Below, piece after piece: positions 18,466 through 28,515 of a stretch of 64,000 nt of DNA. Within the stretch, counting starts at the first letter, position 1. Each line of letters opens with the position of its first letter. Source of the DNA: Candidatus Cardinium hertigii (GTDB taxonomy: Bacteria; Bacteroidota; Bacteroidia; Cytophagales; Amoebophilaceae); contig NZ_CP029619.1 of the NCBI RefSeq assembly GCF_003176915.1, positions 310,001 through 374,000 on the forward strand. Reading direction: 5' to 3'. A model generated the notes under the pieces. The model was not told the origin of the DNA. It ran no database searches and saw nothing but the letters and a program-made list of their open reading frames with translations. Both the position numbers and the translations under genes were made by a program.

Positions 18466-21400
18466 ATGATTCAAATAGATCTCCTAATTATAGGTTTGTT
18501 CTTACTCATCACGCTTATCATTGGCCTATATTATGGCAGAGGCATTAAAACTTTCCAAGATTATGCAGTTGGGAATAAAAAGATGTCTACCATGGTTATC
18601 ACACTATCTTTGATAGCTACTACGTATGGAGGGAGCATTCTAAGTTCAAGACCAGAAGGCTATTACCGTTCAGGCCTCCACGCATTAATCATGGATTTAG
18701 CCAGCCCCATTAACTTCTATATAGCTTCTAGATTTATCCTATTAAGGATGAAAGAATTTGTAAACCATTTTTCTATAGCAGAGTCTATGGGTAGTATGTA
18801 TGGAGCTGTTGTACGGGTTGTTACTGCTATATTTGGTATAATGATAACAGTATCTTTATTAACGGTTCAGGTTAAAGTTGGACAAATTGTTATTACATCC
18901 TTACTACCCTCTACCATAGCATCAGATCATGCCACTATGGCATTGACAATGTTATCTTTATTGTTTATTGGTTATACTACCTTAGGAGGGAGCAGGTCAG
19001 TAGCAATAACAGATGTATATCAGTTTTTATTATTTGGTCTTTGCTTCCCTATGCTCATTCCACTATTTCTATATCATGCAGAAGATCTTGGATCAGGCTA
19101 TCAAAAATTGATGCGACTTCCTACATTCAATCCTAATAGCGTCTTCCAATGGAATGATATGCTAAAAGGCACATTAACTTATGTTTTTTGCCGTACTATT
19201 TTCCCCTTTGACCCTGCACGTATACAACGTTTCTATATGGCTGCTTCAGTATATCAAGCAGCAAGCGTCTTTAACAAGGCTGCTATCATTCGCATACTAC
19301 TTACCTTGTCTTTCTTAAGTCTTGCAATAGCTTTACATATAGGCCATCCTATTATTAACCCAGATTGCAACGTAATGAACTATATTATAGGACTTACCTA
19401 TTTCCCTGGTATTCGTGGCCTATTAATAACAATCATTATAGCACTGCTAATGTCTACTGCTGACTCTAATTTACATGCTGCTACAGTGCTCTTTTCCAAT
19501 GACATATATGCTGTAATAAGGAAATCTAAGCCCTCCCTTGTAATCATACGTATAACCGCTGCTAGCATAGGCATGCTAAGTATCGTAGTAGCATTACATA
19601 CTACACCTCAAGTAACATCATTTTTATATAAGATGGCTGGTATATATACTTCTGTTGTAGCAGTCCCATTTATAATAGCTTGCATAGGTTTTAGACCACG
19701 TCCTATTGTCCTACTATTAAATATGGCCCTGCATACCATTATAGCAAGCTATCGTATTTATGTAGGGTACACTGGGTCTCAACAACTCATTTTTCAATCC
19801 ATTATGCATAGTGCATTTACTTTAATAGCCATCCATTATGTATTTCCCAAACGGCCCTATACGGGCTGGACGGGTATTCCAGACGATAGCCACTGGAAGC
19901 TTCACAATCAAATGGTCAAACGTTGGCTATTAGCACAGTGGCAAAAATGGAAATATTACTTTCATAAAGATTATTGGGAAAGTATTTTCCCTCGGAAAGA
20001 AAATACCTTTATATGGCTTGGGGTCTATTCCATTGTTAATACATTAATTGTATTGTGCGCCATAGAGCAGCGTTATTTGTGGCCCTATATTTATGGTTAT
20101 ATGGCTATTATGACACTAGGAACAATAATAGCACTTTATCCAGCACTACATGCCTATCAAAAAGGCGGAACACCGCTGCTGCATAATTTATGGCCTATGC
20201 TATTGTTTCTTCTGCTTTTTATAGCACCCCTCCAATTTGCCAAATTAGGGCAGTATAGCCCTATGGTTTGTGCGCTTCTTATAGCTAGCATAAGCCTATC
20301 TATTGTATTAGTATCCGTGGAATGCAGTAGTATGCTATTATTTTGTGCCTTACTAATCCATAAATTTTTACCTCCTTATGGAATTTTTATTGATTTACTT
20401 TGGGAAAGTCTTAAGCATGCTTCTGTGCTAGAACTTGTATTAGCGACAGCAGTTATAGCAAGCACGCTAGTAGGATTTGTCCAGTATAAATACCTACGAT
20501 ATAAATCCGTTTCTAAAGGTAAGGTCATGGACATTACCCGTGCCTATGAACAGCGCATTTCCTTAGAAGCCATCTATAGCCAAGCGCATTGGGCTAGATT
20601 GGATGCCACTGCTGGAGGCACCCTCTTACGAGAAATGGGCCATGCACTACAAGAAACTTTGTTGCCTATTGCAAGGAATGATCCGCATAAAGTAGAAAAT
20701 GAGATAATACGCTTTAACAAGAAACTACAAAAATTCAGCGATTGTCTGGCATGGAGAGCCCAAGAAGAACGGAGCCTAAAACTTAATAAAAAAGCTATTC
20801 AACCCATCCCACTTGAATTAACTATCTTAAAAGTAAATCAGCAAATATTGGATTTAGGGGAACCGTTAGCGCTCTTATTGCGGAAACAAACAGACGTAGC
20901 TGAAATAGCAGTAGATCCCGCATTATTGGAGTGCTTGCTCCTCCTCAACCTATGGGCAATCAGCAAGAGCCAACAAGCTACCGATCATATCGTAACCTTA
21001 ACCCTTGCAGCTACTACCTTACAATACGGCCTAGCAACAGAGACTGCGGCTGATCTCCCTTCCTTAACCTTACCTGCACTGGCTTTCTGTTTTAGTACGG
21101 ATACAAGCCTACCAAATTTAAAACCTAGCTATAGTATCGTAGGAATGAATGCAAATGTTACCCTACCTGCTAGTGAAGCGCAGTTTTATCAATTAGAAAG
21201 CAAACAAATCGTAGAGGCTCATGGAGGCTATGTAGAAATAATAGAAAGCCCAACAAAGGTAAGCTGCCTTTACGTATTCCCGCTGGATGGCCGTAAGGTT
21301 ATGCGCTTTAAAACGTATGATCCTGTTGATCTGTTAGCTAATACCCTAGCTGAAACGGAGGAAAGCTTGGCGCAAGAGCAGGAGCTAATAGGTTTACTTA

Positions 21401-21945
21401 CTACACAAACTACGCTTAGCGCAGAACGTATACAGCAAACCATTGCCTTTATTAAAAACGCTCATGGTTTAGTACGGCGTAAATCAGGTGCCCCCTACTA
21501 TACCCATCCGATGGCAGTGGCCAAACTGCTGTTGAAGACTACCCAGGATCCCGACACCATCCTAGCGGGTTTGTTGCATGATATCGTAGAGGATACGCCT
21601 GTTACACTTCATCAATTAGAACTGATGTATGGCAGTGAAGTAGCTGCTGTGGTCGATCAGGTTACCCACTACAATACCAATGGGTATCCTTGGGAATGGG
21701 ATAAATTAGAAAATAAAAATATATTAAATCAATGTAGGGATATACGTGTGGTACAAGTAAAGCTAGCAGATAGATTGCATAACATGCGTACCTTATCTGC
21801 CCGTAAGCCATCCGACCAACAACGTATAGCTAAAGAAACCTTAGCTTTCTATATACCATGGGGAACAAGGCACCACGTACCTCAGCAATGGCTAGCAGAA
21901 ATACAGCGCATTTGTGAAGGGATTATTGCTAAGCAGCTTACATAG
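18466..21945 (+). CDS. SSF symporter - degenerate kinase - SpoT-type HD fusion, copy 5
   Basis: 1159 residues with a group C symporter half: MIQIDLLIIGLFLLITL at the start, and a loop GGSILSSRPEGYYRSG after the second helix. The second membrane block begins with its own variant (around YLWPYIYGYMAIMTLG), then merges into the sequence shared with group B (ALHAYQKGGTPLLHNLWP). The linker is the TLLPIARNDPHKVENE type. The HD domain is the SAERIQQ/NAHGLVRRKSGAPYYTHP type with LLKTTQDPD, identical in this stretch to copy 4, although the symporter halves of the two differ widely. All HD motifs are intact. The copy at 43216 is a close, broken duplicate. Confidence 0.88.
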   Translation: MIQIDLLIIGLFLLITLIIGLYYGRGIKTFQDYAVGNKKMSTMVITLSLIATTYGGSILSSRPEGYYRSGLHALIMDLASPINFYIASRFILLRMKEFVNHFSIAESMGSMYGAVVRVVTAIFGIMITVSLLTVQVKVGQIVITSLLPSTIASDHATMALTMLSLLFIGYTTLGGSRSVAITDVYQFLLFGLCFPMLIPLFLYHAEDLGSGYQKLMRLPTFNPNSVFQWNDMLKGTLTYVFCRTIFPFDPARIQRFYMAASVYQAASVFNKAAIIRILLTLSFLSLAIALHIGHPIINPDCNVMNYIIGLTYFPGIRGLLITIIIALLMSTADSNLHAATVLFSNDIYAVIRKSKPSLVIIRITAASIGMLSIVVALHTTPQVTSFLYKMAGIYTSVVAVPFIIACIGFRPRPIVLLLNMALHTIIASYRIYVGYTGSQQLIFQSIMHSAFTLIAIHYVFPKRPYTGWTGIPDDSHWKLHNQMVKRWLLAQWQKWKYYFHKDYWESIFPRKENTFIWLGVYSIVNTLIVLCAIEQRYLWPYIYGYMAIMTLGTIIALYPALHAYQKGGTPLLHNLWPMLLFLLLFIAPLQFAKLGQYSPMVCALLIASISLSIVLVSVECSSMLLFCALLIHKFLPPYGIFIDLLWESLKHASVLELVLATAVIASTLVGFVQYKYLRYKSVSKGKVMDITRAYEQRISLEAIYSQAHWARLDATAGGTLLREMGHALQETLLPIARNDPHKVENEIIRFNKKLQKFSDCLAWRAQEERSLKLNKKAIQPIPLELTILKVNQQILDLGEPLALLLRKQTDVAEIAVDPALLECLLLLNLWAISKSQQATDHIVTLTLAATTLQYGLATETAADLPSLTLPALAFCFSTDTSLPNLKPSYSIVGMNANVTLPASEAQFYQLESKQIVEAHGGYVEIIESPTKVSCLYVFPLDGRKVMRFKTYDPVDLLANTLAETEESLAQEQELIGLLTTQTTLSAERIQQTIAFIKNAHGLVRRKSGAPYYTHPMAVAKLLLKTTQDPDTILAGLLHDIVEDTPVTLHQLELMYGSEVAAVVDQVTHYNTNGYPWEWDKLENKNILNQCRDIRVVQVKLADRLHNMRTLSARKPSDQQRIAKETLAFYIPWGTRHHVPQQWLAEIQRICEGIIAKQLT

Positions 21946-22150
21946 TAACATAGCGTCTTTACACAGGCTTCCTTTCCTGCGCCAAAGCCTACCGGGCTAA
22001 TAGCTATTACGCGTTGCTGTAGGCATAGATTTTTACACAATAATAATAGTTACTATTAGGTATAATAATTATTTTTCTGTAAATAAAAACAAGTAGTCAT
22101 GATAAACTTAGTAAGATAAATTTGTTACAACGTAATAAAATACAAGAGAG

Positions 22151-22925
22151 ATGGTAAGGCATATGGATGTAATGATTGTAGGCTTATCCTTAATAGGAAC
22201 GTTGGTTATTGGGATTTACTACGGTAGAGGTATCAAGACTTTTCAAGAGTATGCCGTAGGGAACAGAAAAATGTCTACCAGCGTAATTGCTATTTCTTTT
22301 TTAGCTACTGTGTATGGCGGTAAAACCTTACAAGCTAGCCTGGATCAGAGCTATCGAGAAGGTTTTGAAAGACTTATTACCCAATTCATCATAATAATTG
22401 TCAGCCTCTATCTTTTTTCCAAATTTATCATTCCAAGAATGCAAGCGTTCACGAAACATCTTTCTATAGCAGAATCTATGGGAAGCTTATATGGATCAGC
22501 TGCTCGCATTACTACTGCCCTACTTAGTATCCTTTTGGCTATTGCCTATTTAACCACTCAGATTAAGGTTGGTTTTGAAATTATGTCTATTCTATTTCCT
22601 AAACTAGTCCCCTTTCAAACTTATTCAACTATATTTTTAACCTTATTGGTTATTGCTTATGCTACATTTGGAGGGGCAAAAGTGGTAGCCATAACCGATG
22701 TCTATCAATTTCTTCTTTTCGGGCTCTGCTTCCCTATACTCATTTTCGTTCTGCTATTTTCTACGAAAGATTTAGCAACGGGCTGGCAAAAACTTACCGC
22801 TCTACCGCAGTATAATCTATACAAAATGTGTACAGGGCATACCTTAACAACTTTATTAACTTATTTTATATTTAGGCATTTACTTATGCTTGTACCTCCC
22901 TACATTCAACGGTTTTATATAGCTG
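22151..22925 (+). pseudogene. SSF symporter-HD gene, truncated copy 6
   Basis: The first 260 or so codons follow the group B symporter domain (MVRHMDVMIVGLSLIG through PPYIQRFYIA), then homology stops abruptly near 22925. The frame runs on to 23032, giving a 293-residue ORF whose last part first resembles a later piece of the domain (FLISISFHT, compare SLLMVFHTT in relatives) and then antisense HD sequence. The MSTADS sodium-site helix, the kinase-like module and the HD domain are missing, so neither transport nor hydrolysis is expected. The upstream leader of group B genes is present at about 22020-22150. Confidence 0.8.
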
Positions 22926-22994
22926 TACTATCGACTATTTTTCTCATATCCATTTCTTTCCATACAAAAAAAATGTTTAGGAATTTTGAGGGAT

Positions 22995-23066
22995 TTTCCC
23001 CCATGGTATATAGAAAGCTAAGGTTTCTTTAGCTATACGTTGCTGATCGGCTGGGTTACGGGCATG
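22995..23066 (-). pseudogene. Inverted 24-codon piece of an HD domain tail
   Basis: Read on the minus strand this stretch gives HARNPADQQRIAKETLAF followed by YIPWGK, the conserved tail of the HD domain of the family. It points back at the truncated symporter at 22151, as if a fold-back recombination joined the two ends of one gene head to head. The bases after it (23067-23270) contain no recognised gene. Confidence 0.75.
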
Positions 23067-23427
23067 CAATGCTTGTCTTGGCACTTTTGGAAAGTCTACG
23101 AAAAGGTTATTATTCAAGTAAGGCCTAGACAACCAGAACCAATGTTAGGGGTATATGTACACAGGAAAGGACACTTTCCAAGACAGCCCCTTTGTCATCA
23201 AACTGTGACTGTTACTGTGACTGCCCCTCGCTCAGACAAGGTTGCATGGCTGCTTGGAAATAAGCAATAGGAAAAAAATTTTGGTAGAATGTTTTTATTT
23301 CACTATACTATTTTAATTAGGCTATGTAAATACATAACATAATTCAATAAAATTTCAAGATAAAAATTGAAGTTTCCAGTTCAAATTCAAACAAATTAAA
23401 TGACTATTAAAAACGATTACAGGTCTT

Positions 23428-23943
23428 ATGCTTGTTGCTATATCCTTAGGGGGATGTAGTAGGTCTCATGTGGGGGTAAAAAAGGATGTAAAAGATCAAG
23501 TGGAGAGCCAATATGCAAACCAACTAGATGGGCAAGGCGCTGATCAATCGGATGTAGAAGACCAAGTGGAGGGCCAATGTGCAAACCAACTAGATAGTCA
23601 AGGCGCTGGTCAATCGGGTATAGAAGACCAATCCGTAAAAAAAGAAGAGGAAACGCAATTCATTGGAGCTGCAATGTATCATGCGGTTAACTTAGGAGGT
23701 GCATTTGCATCGTGGGGGATGTGTTTGGGGGCGAATGTGGTAATAGATAATTTTTTAAAAAATCGCCACCACCAAATAGACGATATAGCAGCACCGATAT
23801 TTTGGGGACTTATGGGGGGATTTATAGTGGGAAATCTGGCGGGAATTGCATTGGGAGTTATGAAAGAGATATACAAAAAGAGAAATAATATAGAAGCGGT
23901 AGAATATTTAAATAACACGTTAGAGCTATTAAGCGATTATTAA
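23428..23943 (+). CDS. Putative lipoprotein with two 22-residue repeats and a glycine-rich membrane segment
   Basis: A 171-residue product. It opens MLVAISLGGC, a lipobox-like sequence ending in a cysteine, but lacks the usual positively charged start. The frame is open a further eight codons upstream to a TGA at 23401 without an ATG, so the N-terminus may be truncated or use a rare start. Residues about 20-63 contain two 22-residue repeats, of which the second reads VEDQVEGQCANQLDSQGAGQ plus two residues. After a charged stretch come two glycine-rich hydrophobic segments (about 88-108 and 119-146). No family was recognised. A strong hairpin follows the stop, consistent with a real transcription unit. 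Confidence 0.55.
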   Translation: MLVAISLGGCSRSHVGVKKDVKDQVESQYANQLDGQGADQSDVEDQVEGQCANQLDSQGAGQSGIEDQSVKKEEETQFIGAAMYHAVNLGGAFASWGMCLGANVVIDNFLKNRHHQIDDIAAPIFWGLMGGFIVGNLAGIALGVMKEIYKKRNNIEAVEYLNNTLELLSDY

Positions 23944-23964
23944 GGAGTATACTAAGGCTTATTC

Positions 23965-23994
23965 CCCTGTTGTACTATCTGTAATACAACAGGG
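23965..23994 (+). terminator. Hairpin terminator after the lipoprotein gene
   Basis: A 10-bp perfect stem CCCTGTTGTA / TACAACAGGG with a 10-base loop lies 21 bases after the stop codon, followed by TAGTTT. The position fits a terminator. The T tract is weak. Confidence 0.65.
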
Positions 23995-24772
23995 TAGTTT
24001 CCTAAAATTCATCCTAGCATTCATTTTTACCTATTTATCGAATTTTTCATTTCTCGATAAAATAGTATAAAAAAGTAGTATACGTTCTATGTATTCGCGT
24101 ATGAGGTTTGATTACGATTGTTCCGGATATCTTTTTGTTTTCAATTATAATTGCTCCTGCTATCTTTCGGATTTTGAATGTAATTGTTGCTGGCCATTTC
24201 ATGCTCATGGCATGTGTTATATTGAATTAATGCCAGAAATAAACAAAATAATTATAAAATAATATTACACTTCCTTTAAAGAAAAATCAATCCATCTTTT
24301 ATCCAACATCTTCGATCGAATATAGCCAATCTAATAATTAAATTTTCCCTTCCATAAATGGAGGCCAAAAGGCACAAAAACAATGTCAATGTAACTTTGA
24401 GCGACCCTATGCCCCTATATGAGACCGTACTTCTATTACTTCTGACAAAATATACTTACACAAAAAATTCCCTTTTCGCAGAAAAGACCTAATTCAACCT
24501 ATCGGTAGCTTGCAATCGATAGGAACCTCCTCTTTCCTCCTACACTTCCCGGATAGCAGCCTCTGATTTGGTTTATTTTTTAGCATTATACAAGCAGAAC
24601 AATCGGTTAAAGCAATTAATCCACTGATCAGACCTGTCACCTGCATATAGGCAAACAGGTTATTTCTAAAACGGCTTGTATTTTATTTTTTATTTATGTA
24701 CTATAATCATATTATCAACGCTAACCATCGTCCTACTAGGCAAATAGGTCATTTAATGCTTTACAAAACATT
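23995..24772. other. 778-bp region without a recognised gene
   Basis: AT-rich sequence with stops in all frames that I checked. No paralog of it was seen elsewhere in the window. It contains a short inverted repeat near 24629-24661 (ACCTGT...ACAGGT). The last 100 bases probably hold the promoter of the gene at 24773, but no convincing TAnnTTTG box with a partner was found. Confidence 0.5.
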
Positions 24773-27700
24773 ATGATACAAATAGATCTCCTAATTATAG
24801 GTTTATTTTTACTCGTCACGCTTATCATCGGCCTATATTATGGCAGAGGCATTAAAACTTTCCAAGATTATGCCGTTGGAAATAGAAAGGTGTCTACTAT
24901 GGTGATCACCCTCTCTATGATAGCAACCATTTATGATGGTGGGATTTTGCATTCTCGGCTAGAGGCCTATTATCGACAAGGCGTCTATGCGTTACTATTA
25001 GATTTAAGCAGCGCACTCAACCTTTATTTAGCTTCCAGATTTATAATCTCAAGAATGAAAGAATTTATAGGGCATGCATCCATAGCGGAATCTATGGGAA
25101 GTTTGTATGGCCCAATTGTGCGCATGGTTTCAGGGCTTCTGGGCATTATGATGGCTATTGCTATTCTGGCCGCTCAAGTTAAGATTGCTTTAAATATTAC
25201 TCAAAAATTACTGCCTGGTATACATACTTGGCCAATCCATTCAACTATAGTTTGGGTATCATTGGTTATCCTATATGCTTCTTTTGGGGGCGCCAGATCA
25301 GTAGCAATAACAGATGTATACCAGTTCCTTCTTTTCGGATTGTGCTTCCCACTTCTCATTTTTATATGCCTATTCTATACAAATCCTGAAACCTTAGGAT
25401 GGCAAAAACTCATAGATATACCATCTTTCAATATAAGGAAGGTATTTACATGGAATGATACATTGGCAAACGTATTGGCCTGTTTTATTTTGCGTTCCAT
25501 GATTATATTTGATCCTGCTCGTATACAACGTTTTTACATGTCTTTTTCCATTACCCAAGCTATAAAAGTTTTCAACCAAACGGCTATAAGCCGCATCATA
25601 ATACCGCTGCTTTTCCTCAGTGTTGCAATAGCCTTACATGTTGGTAACTATAACATTGAATCGGGTTATAATGTGCTTTATTATATTATTGATTTCGCCC
25701 ACTTTCCAGGTGTTAAAGGCATATTCATAACTGTTATATTTGCCTTATTGATGTCCACTGCTGATTCTAATTTACATGCTGCTTCTGTTTTATTTGCCAA
25801 TGATGTGGGGCCTTTTTTAAGCAAACGTACCAAGCATCTAGGCAAACAACCCAGCATTAAAGTAGTACGTGTTGCTTCTATTTTGATTGGCTTGATTAGC
25901 CTTGTGGTGGCATTGCATACTACCCATGTTATGCACTTATTGATTGATGCTGCGCATATTTATGGAACAACAGTTGCAATACCATTTATCATGGCCTGTC
26001 TGGGCTTTAGGCCGCGTTTAATGGTTGTCCTATGCAGCATATGTATCAATGCGGCTATAGCCATAACCTACATCTGTTATAATAGTGCTCAAGGAAGCAT
26101 ACTTACAAACTTGAATCCATTCGAAGCAATTGTCTTAGAAGGACAAAAAGCATTTGTCTTTCTTATGGTTAGTGCATGCATTTTATTGGCATTACATTAT
26201 TTGCTTCCTAAGCTTCCAGGAACGGGATGGATAGGTATCCCAGATAGCAGTGCCTGGGATTTACAAAACCAAATCACCAAACGCTGGTGGTTGACACGGA
26301 TGCAACGATTTAAAATGTTTTGTACAAGGTCCTATCGTATAAGCGTTTTCCCTACCCAAGAACGTACCTTTGTAGCGGTAGGTTGCTATACTATTATTAA
26401 TGCCATTATCGCGTTGTGCTTTATTCAAAGGCAGTATTTCCTTCCCTATGTATACCTCTATATGGCTGTAATGGCTTTGGGAACGATCCTAGCGCTCTAC
26501 CCAGCCCTGCATGCTTATCAAAAAGGCGGAACACCGCTATTGCATAATTTATGGCCTATGCTATTGTTTCTTCTGCTTTTTATTGCGCCCCTTCAATTTG
26601 CTAAACTAGGACACTATAGCCCTATGGTTTGTGCATTATGGGTTAGTAACCTGGGCTTAGGCATCGTTTTACTTTCGCTAGAAACAAGTAGTATCCTGTT
26701 AGCTGTAGCGTTAGGGATACATCAAGCTATACCGCCTTATACGACCTGTTTAGCTTTAGCTAGCTGGGGTCTTTCTATAGAACTTGTACTAGCTTCAATG
26801 CTTATAACGGCTGCCATAATAGGCCTTGGTATCTATAAATACCTACGAGACAAAGCAACCGCTAAACTTAACATTATCGAACTTACTAGAACCTATGAAC
26901 AAAGGATTTCCTTAGAAGCCATCTATAGCCAAGCGCATTGGGCTAGATTGGATGCCACTGCTGGAGGTACCCTTTTACGAGAAATGGGCCATGCACTACA
27001 AGAAATCAGTGAAGTCCTCTATAAACAGAATCCAACTGGTTTACGGAACGAAATAGTATCCTTTAATAAAAAACTACAAAAATTCAGCGATTGTCTGGCA
27101 TGGAGAGCCCAAGAAGAACGGAGCCTAAAACTTAATAAAAAATCTATTCAGCCCACCCCGCTTGAATCAACTATTCTAATAGTAAATCAACAAATATTGG
27201 ACTTAGGGGAACCGTTAGCGTTGCTATTGCGTAAGCAAACAGACGTAGCTGAAATAGCAGTAGATCCCGCATTATTGGAGTGCTTGCTCCTCCTCAACCT
27301 ATGGGCAATCAGCAAGAGCCAACAAGCTACCGATCATATCGTAACCTTAACCCTTGCTGCTACTACCTTACAATACGGCCTAGCAACAGAAACTGCGGCT
27401 GATCTCCCTTCCTTAACTTTACCTGCGCTGGCTTTCCGTTTTAGTACGGATACAAGCCTACCAAACCTAAAACCTAGCTATCGTATCACAGCAATGAACG
27501 CAAATAGTACCCTACCTGCTAGTGAAGCGCAATTTTATCAGCTAGAAAGCAAACAAATCGTAGAAGCCCACGGGGGCTATGTGGAAATAATAGAAAGTCC
27601 AACGCAGGTAAATTGCCTTTACGTATTCCCGCTGGATGGCCGTAAGGTTATGCGCTTTAAAACATATGATCCTGCTGATCTGGTAGCCAATAAAATAGCT

Positions 27701-28285
27701 GAAACAGCGGAAAGCTTGGCGCAGGAGCAGGAATTGATAGGGTTACTTACGGCACAAACTACGCTTAAGGAGGAGCTTATACAGCAAACCATTGCCTTTA
27801 TTAAAAAGGCCCATGGTTTAGTACGGCGTAAATCAGGGTCCCCCTATTATACCCATCCCATGGCGGTGGCTAAACTGCTGTTGGAGGCTACCCAAGATCC
27901 AGACACCATCCTAGTGGGTTTGCTGCATGATATCGTAGAGGATACGCCTGTTACGCTATCTCAGCTGGAGCTGATGTATGGCAGTGAAGTAGCTGCTGTG
28001 GTCGATCAGGTTACCCACTACAATACCAATGGGTATCCTTGGAAATTAGATAAAGTAGCAAATAAAAATATACTTCATCAATGTAGGGATATACGTGTGG
28101 TACAAGTAAAGCTAGCAGATCGATTGCATAACATGCGTACCTTATTTGCTCGTAAGCCATCCGACCAACAGCGTATAGCGCAGGAAACCTTAACTTTTTA
28201 TATCCCGTGGGGGAAAAACCATAAGGCGCCTCAGCAATGGCTAGCAGAAATGCAGCGCATTTGTGAAGGGATTATTGCTAGTTAG
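24773..28285 (+). CDS. SSF symporter - degenerate kinase - SpoT-type HD fusion, copy 7
   Basis: At 1170 residues this is the longest copy. Its symporter half is related to group C at the start (MIQIDLLIIGLFLLVTL) but differs strongly afterwards: YDGGILHSRLEAYYRQG after the second helix, and a longer loop around residues 431-455 (AQGSILTNLNPFEAIVLEGQ) that accounts for the extra length. From about residue 480 it switches to the sequence shared with the group B genes. The linker is ISEVLYKQNPTGLRNE, as in the copy at 35899. The HD domain is the KEELIQQ type with WKLDKVANKNILHQ. Catalytic motifs are intact. Its substrate may differ from those of the other copies. Confidence 0.88.
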   Translation: MIQIDLLIIGLFLLVTLIIGLYYGRGIKTFQDYAVGNRKVSTMVITLSMIATIYDGGILHSRLEAYYRQGVYALLLDLSSALNLYLASRFIISRMKEFIGHASIAESMGSLYGPIVRMVSGLLGIMMAIAILAAQVKIALNITQKLLPGIHTWPIHSTIVWVSLVILYASFGGARSVAITDVYQFLLFGLCFPLLIFICLFYTNPETLGWQKLIDIPSFNIRKVFTWNDTLANVLACFILRSMIIFDPARIQRFYMSFSITQAIKVFNQTAISRIIIPLLFLSVAIALHVGNYNIESGYNVLYYIIDFAHFPGVKGIFITVIFALLMSTADSNLHAASVLFANDVGPFLSKRTKHLGKQPSIKVVRVASILIGLISLVVALHTTHVMHLLIDAAHIYGTTVAIPFIMACLGFRPRLMVVLCSICINAAIAITYICYNSAQGSILTNLNPFEAIVLEGQKAFVFLMVSACILLALHYLLPKLPGTGWIGIPDSSAWDLQNQITKRWWLTRMQRFKMFCTRSYRISVFPTQERTFVAVGCYTIINAIIALCFIQRQYFLPYVYLYMAVMALGTILALYPALHAYQKGGTPLLHNLWPMLLFLLLFIAPLQFAKLGHYSPMVCALWVSNLGLGIVLLSLETSSILLAVALGIHQAIPPYTTCLALASWGLSIELVLASMLITAAIIGLGIYKYLRDKATAKLNIIELTRTYEQRISLEAIYSQAHWARLDATAGGTLLREMGHALQEISEVLYKQNPTGLRNEIVSFNKKLQKFSDCLAWRAQEERSLKLNKKSIQPTPLESTILIVNQQILDLGEPLALLLRKQTDVAEIAVDPALLECLLLLNLWAISKSQQATDHIVTLTLAATTLQYGLATETAADLPSLTLPALAFRFSTDTSLPNLKPSYRITAMNANSTLPASEAQFYQLESKQIVEAHGGYVEIIESPTQVNCLYVFPLDGRKVMRFKTYDPADLVANKIAETAESLAQEQELIGLLTAQTTLKEELIQQTIAFIKKAHGLVRRKSGSPYYTHPMAVAKLLLEATQDPDTILVGLLHDIVEDTPVTLSQLELMYGSEVAAVVDQVTHYNTNGYPWKLDKVANKNILHQCRDIRVVQVKLADRLHNMRTLFARKPSDQQRIAQETLTFYIPWGKNHKAPQQWLAEMQRICEGIIAS

Positions 28286-28515
28286 CTTATATAGTAAATG
28301 TGGTATTTCCTTTACACATAGGCACCATTTCTTCTGTATAAAAAGCCTACTTGTGCATTTTAATAATGCAAAGAACTGCTATAAGTACAGTTTTTTTCAC
28401 AAAAAAAAACAAATATTATGTAGGTATAACAAATTTTTTCTGTAAATAAAAACAGGTAATACTTTATAGAACATAGTAAGGTAGATTTATTATAACGTAA
28501 TAAAATAAAAGAGAG
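28286..28515. repeat. Spacer shared with 31984-32215
   Basis: The spacers after copies 7 and 8 match closely, including CATAGGCACCATTTCTTCTG and a following stretch that ends near a TTTTTTTCAC tract. They differ from the 6591/10277 spacer pair in their first half. Short ORFs running into them from the gene ends are frame shadows, not genes. Confidence 0.7.

Noticed and set aside
23040-23270. 76-codon ORF after copy 6 as a gene
   Set aside because: Its first part is antisense to an HD-domain tail and the rest has no recognisable feature or start signal.
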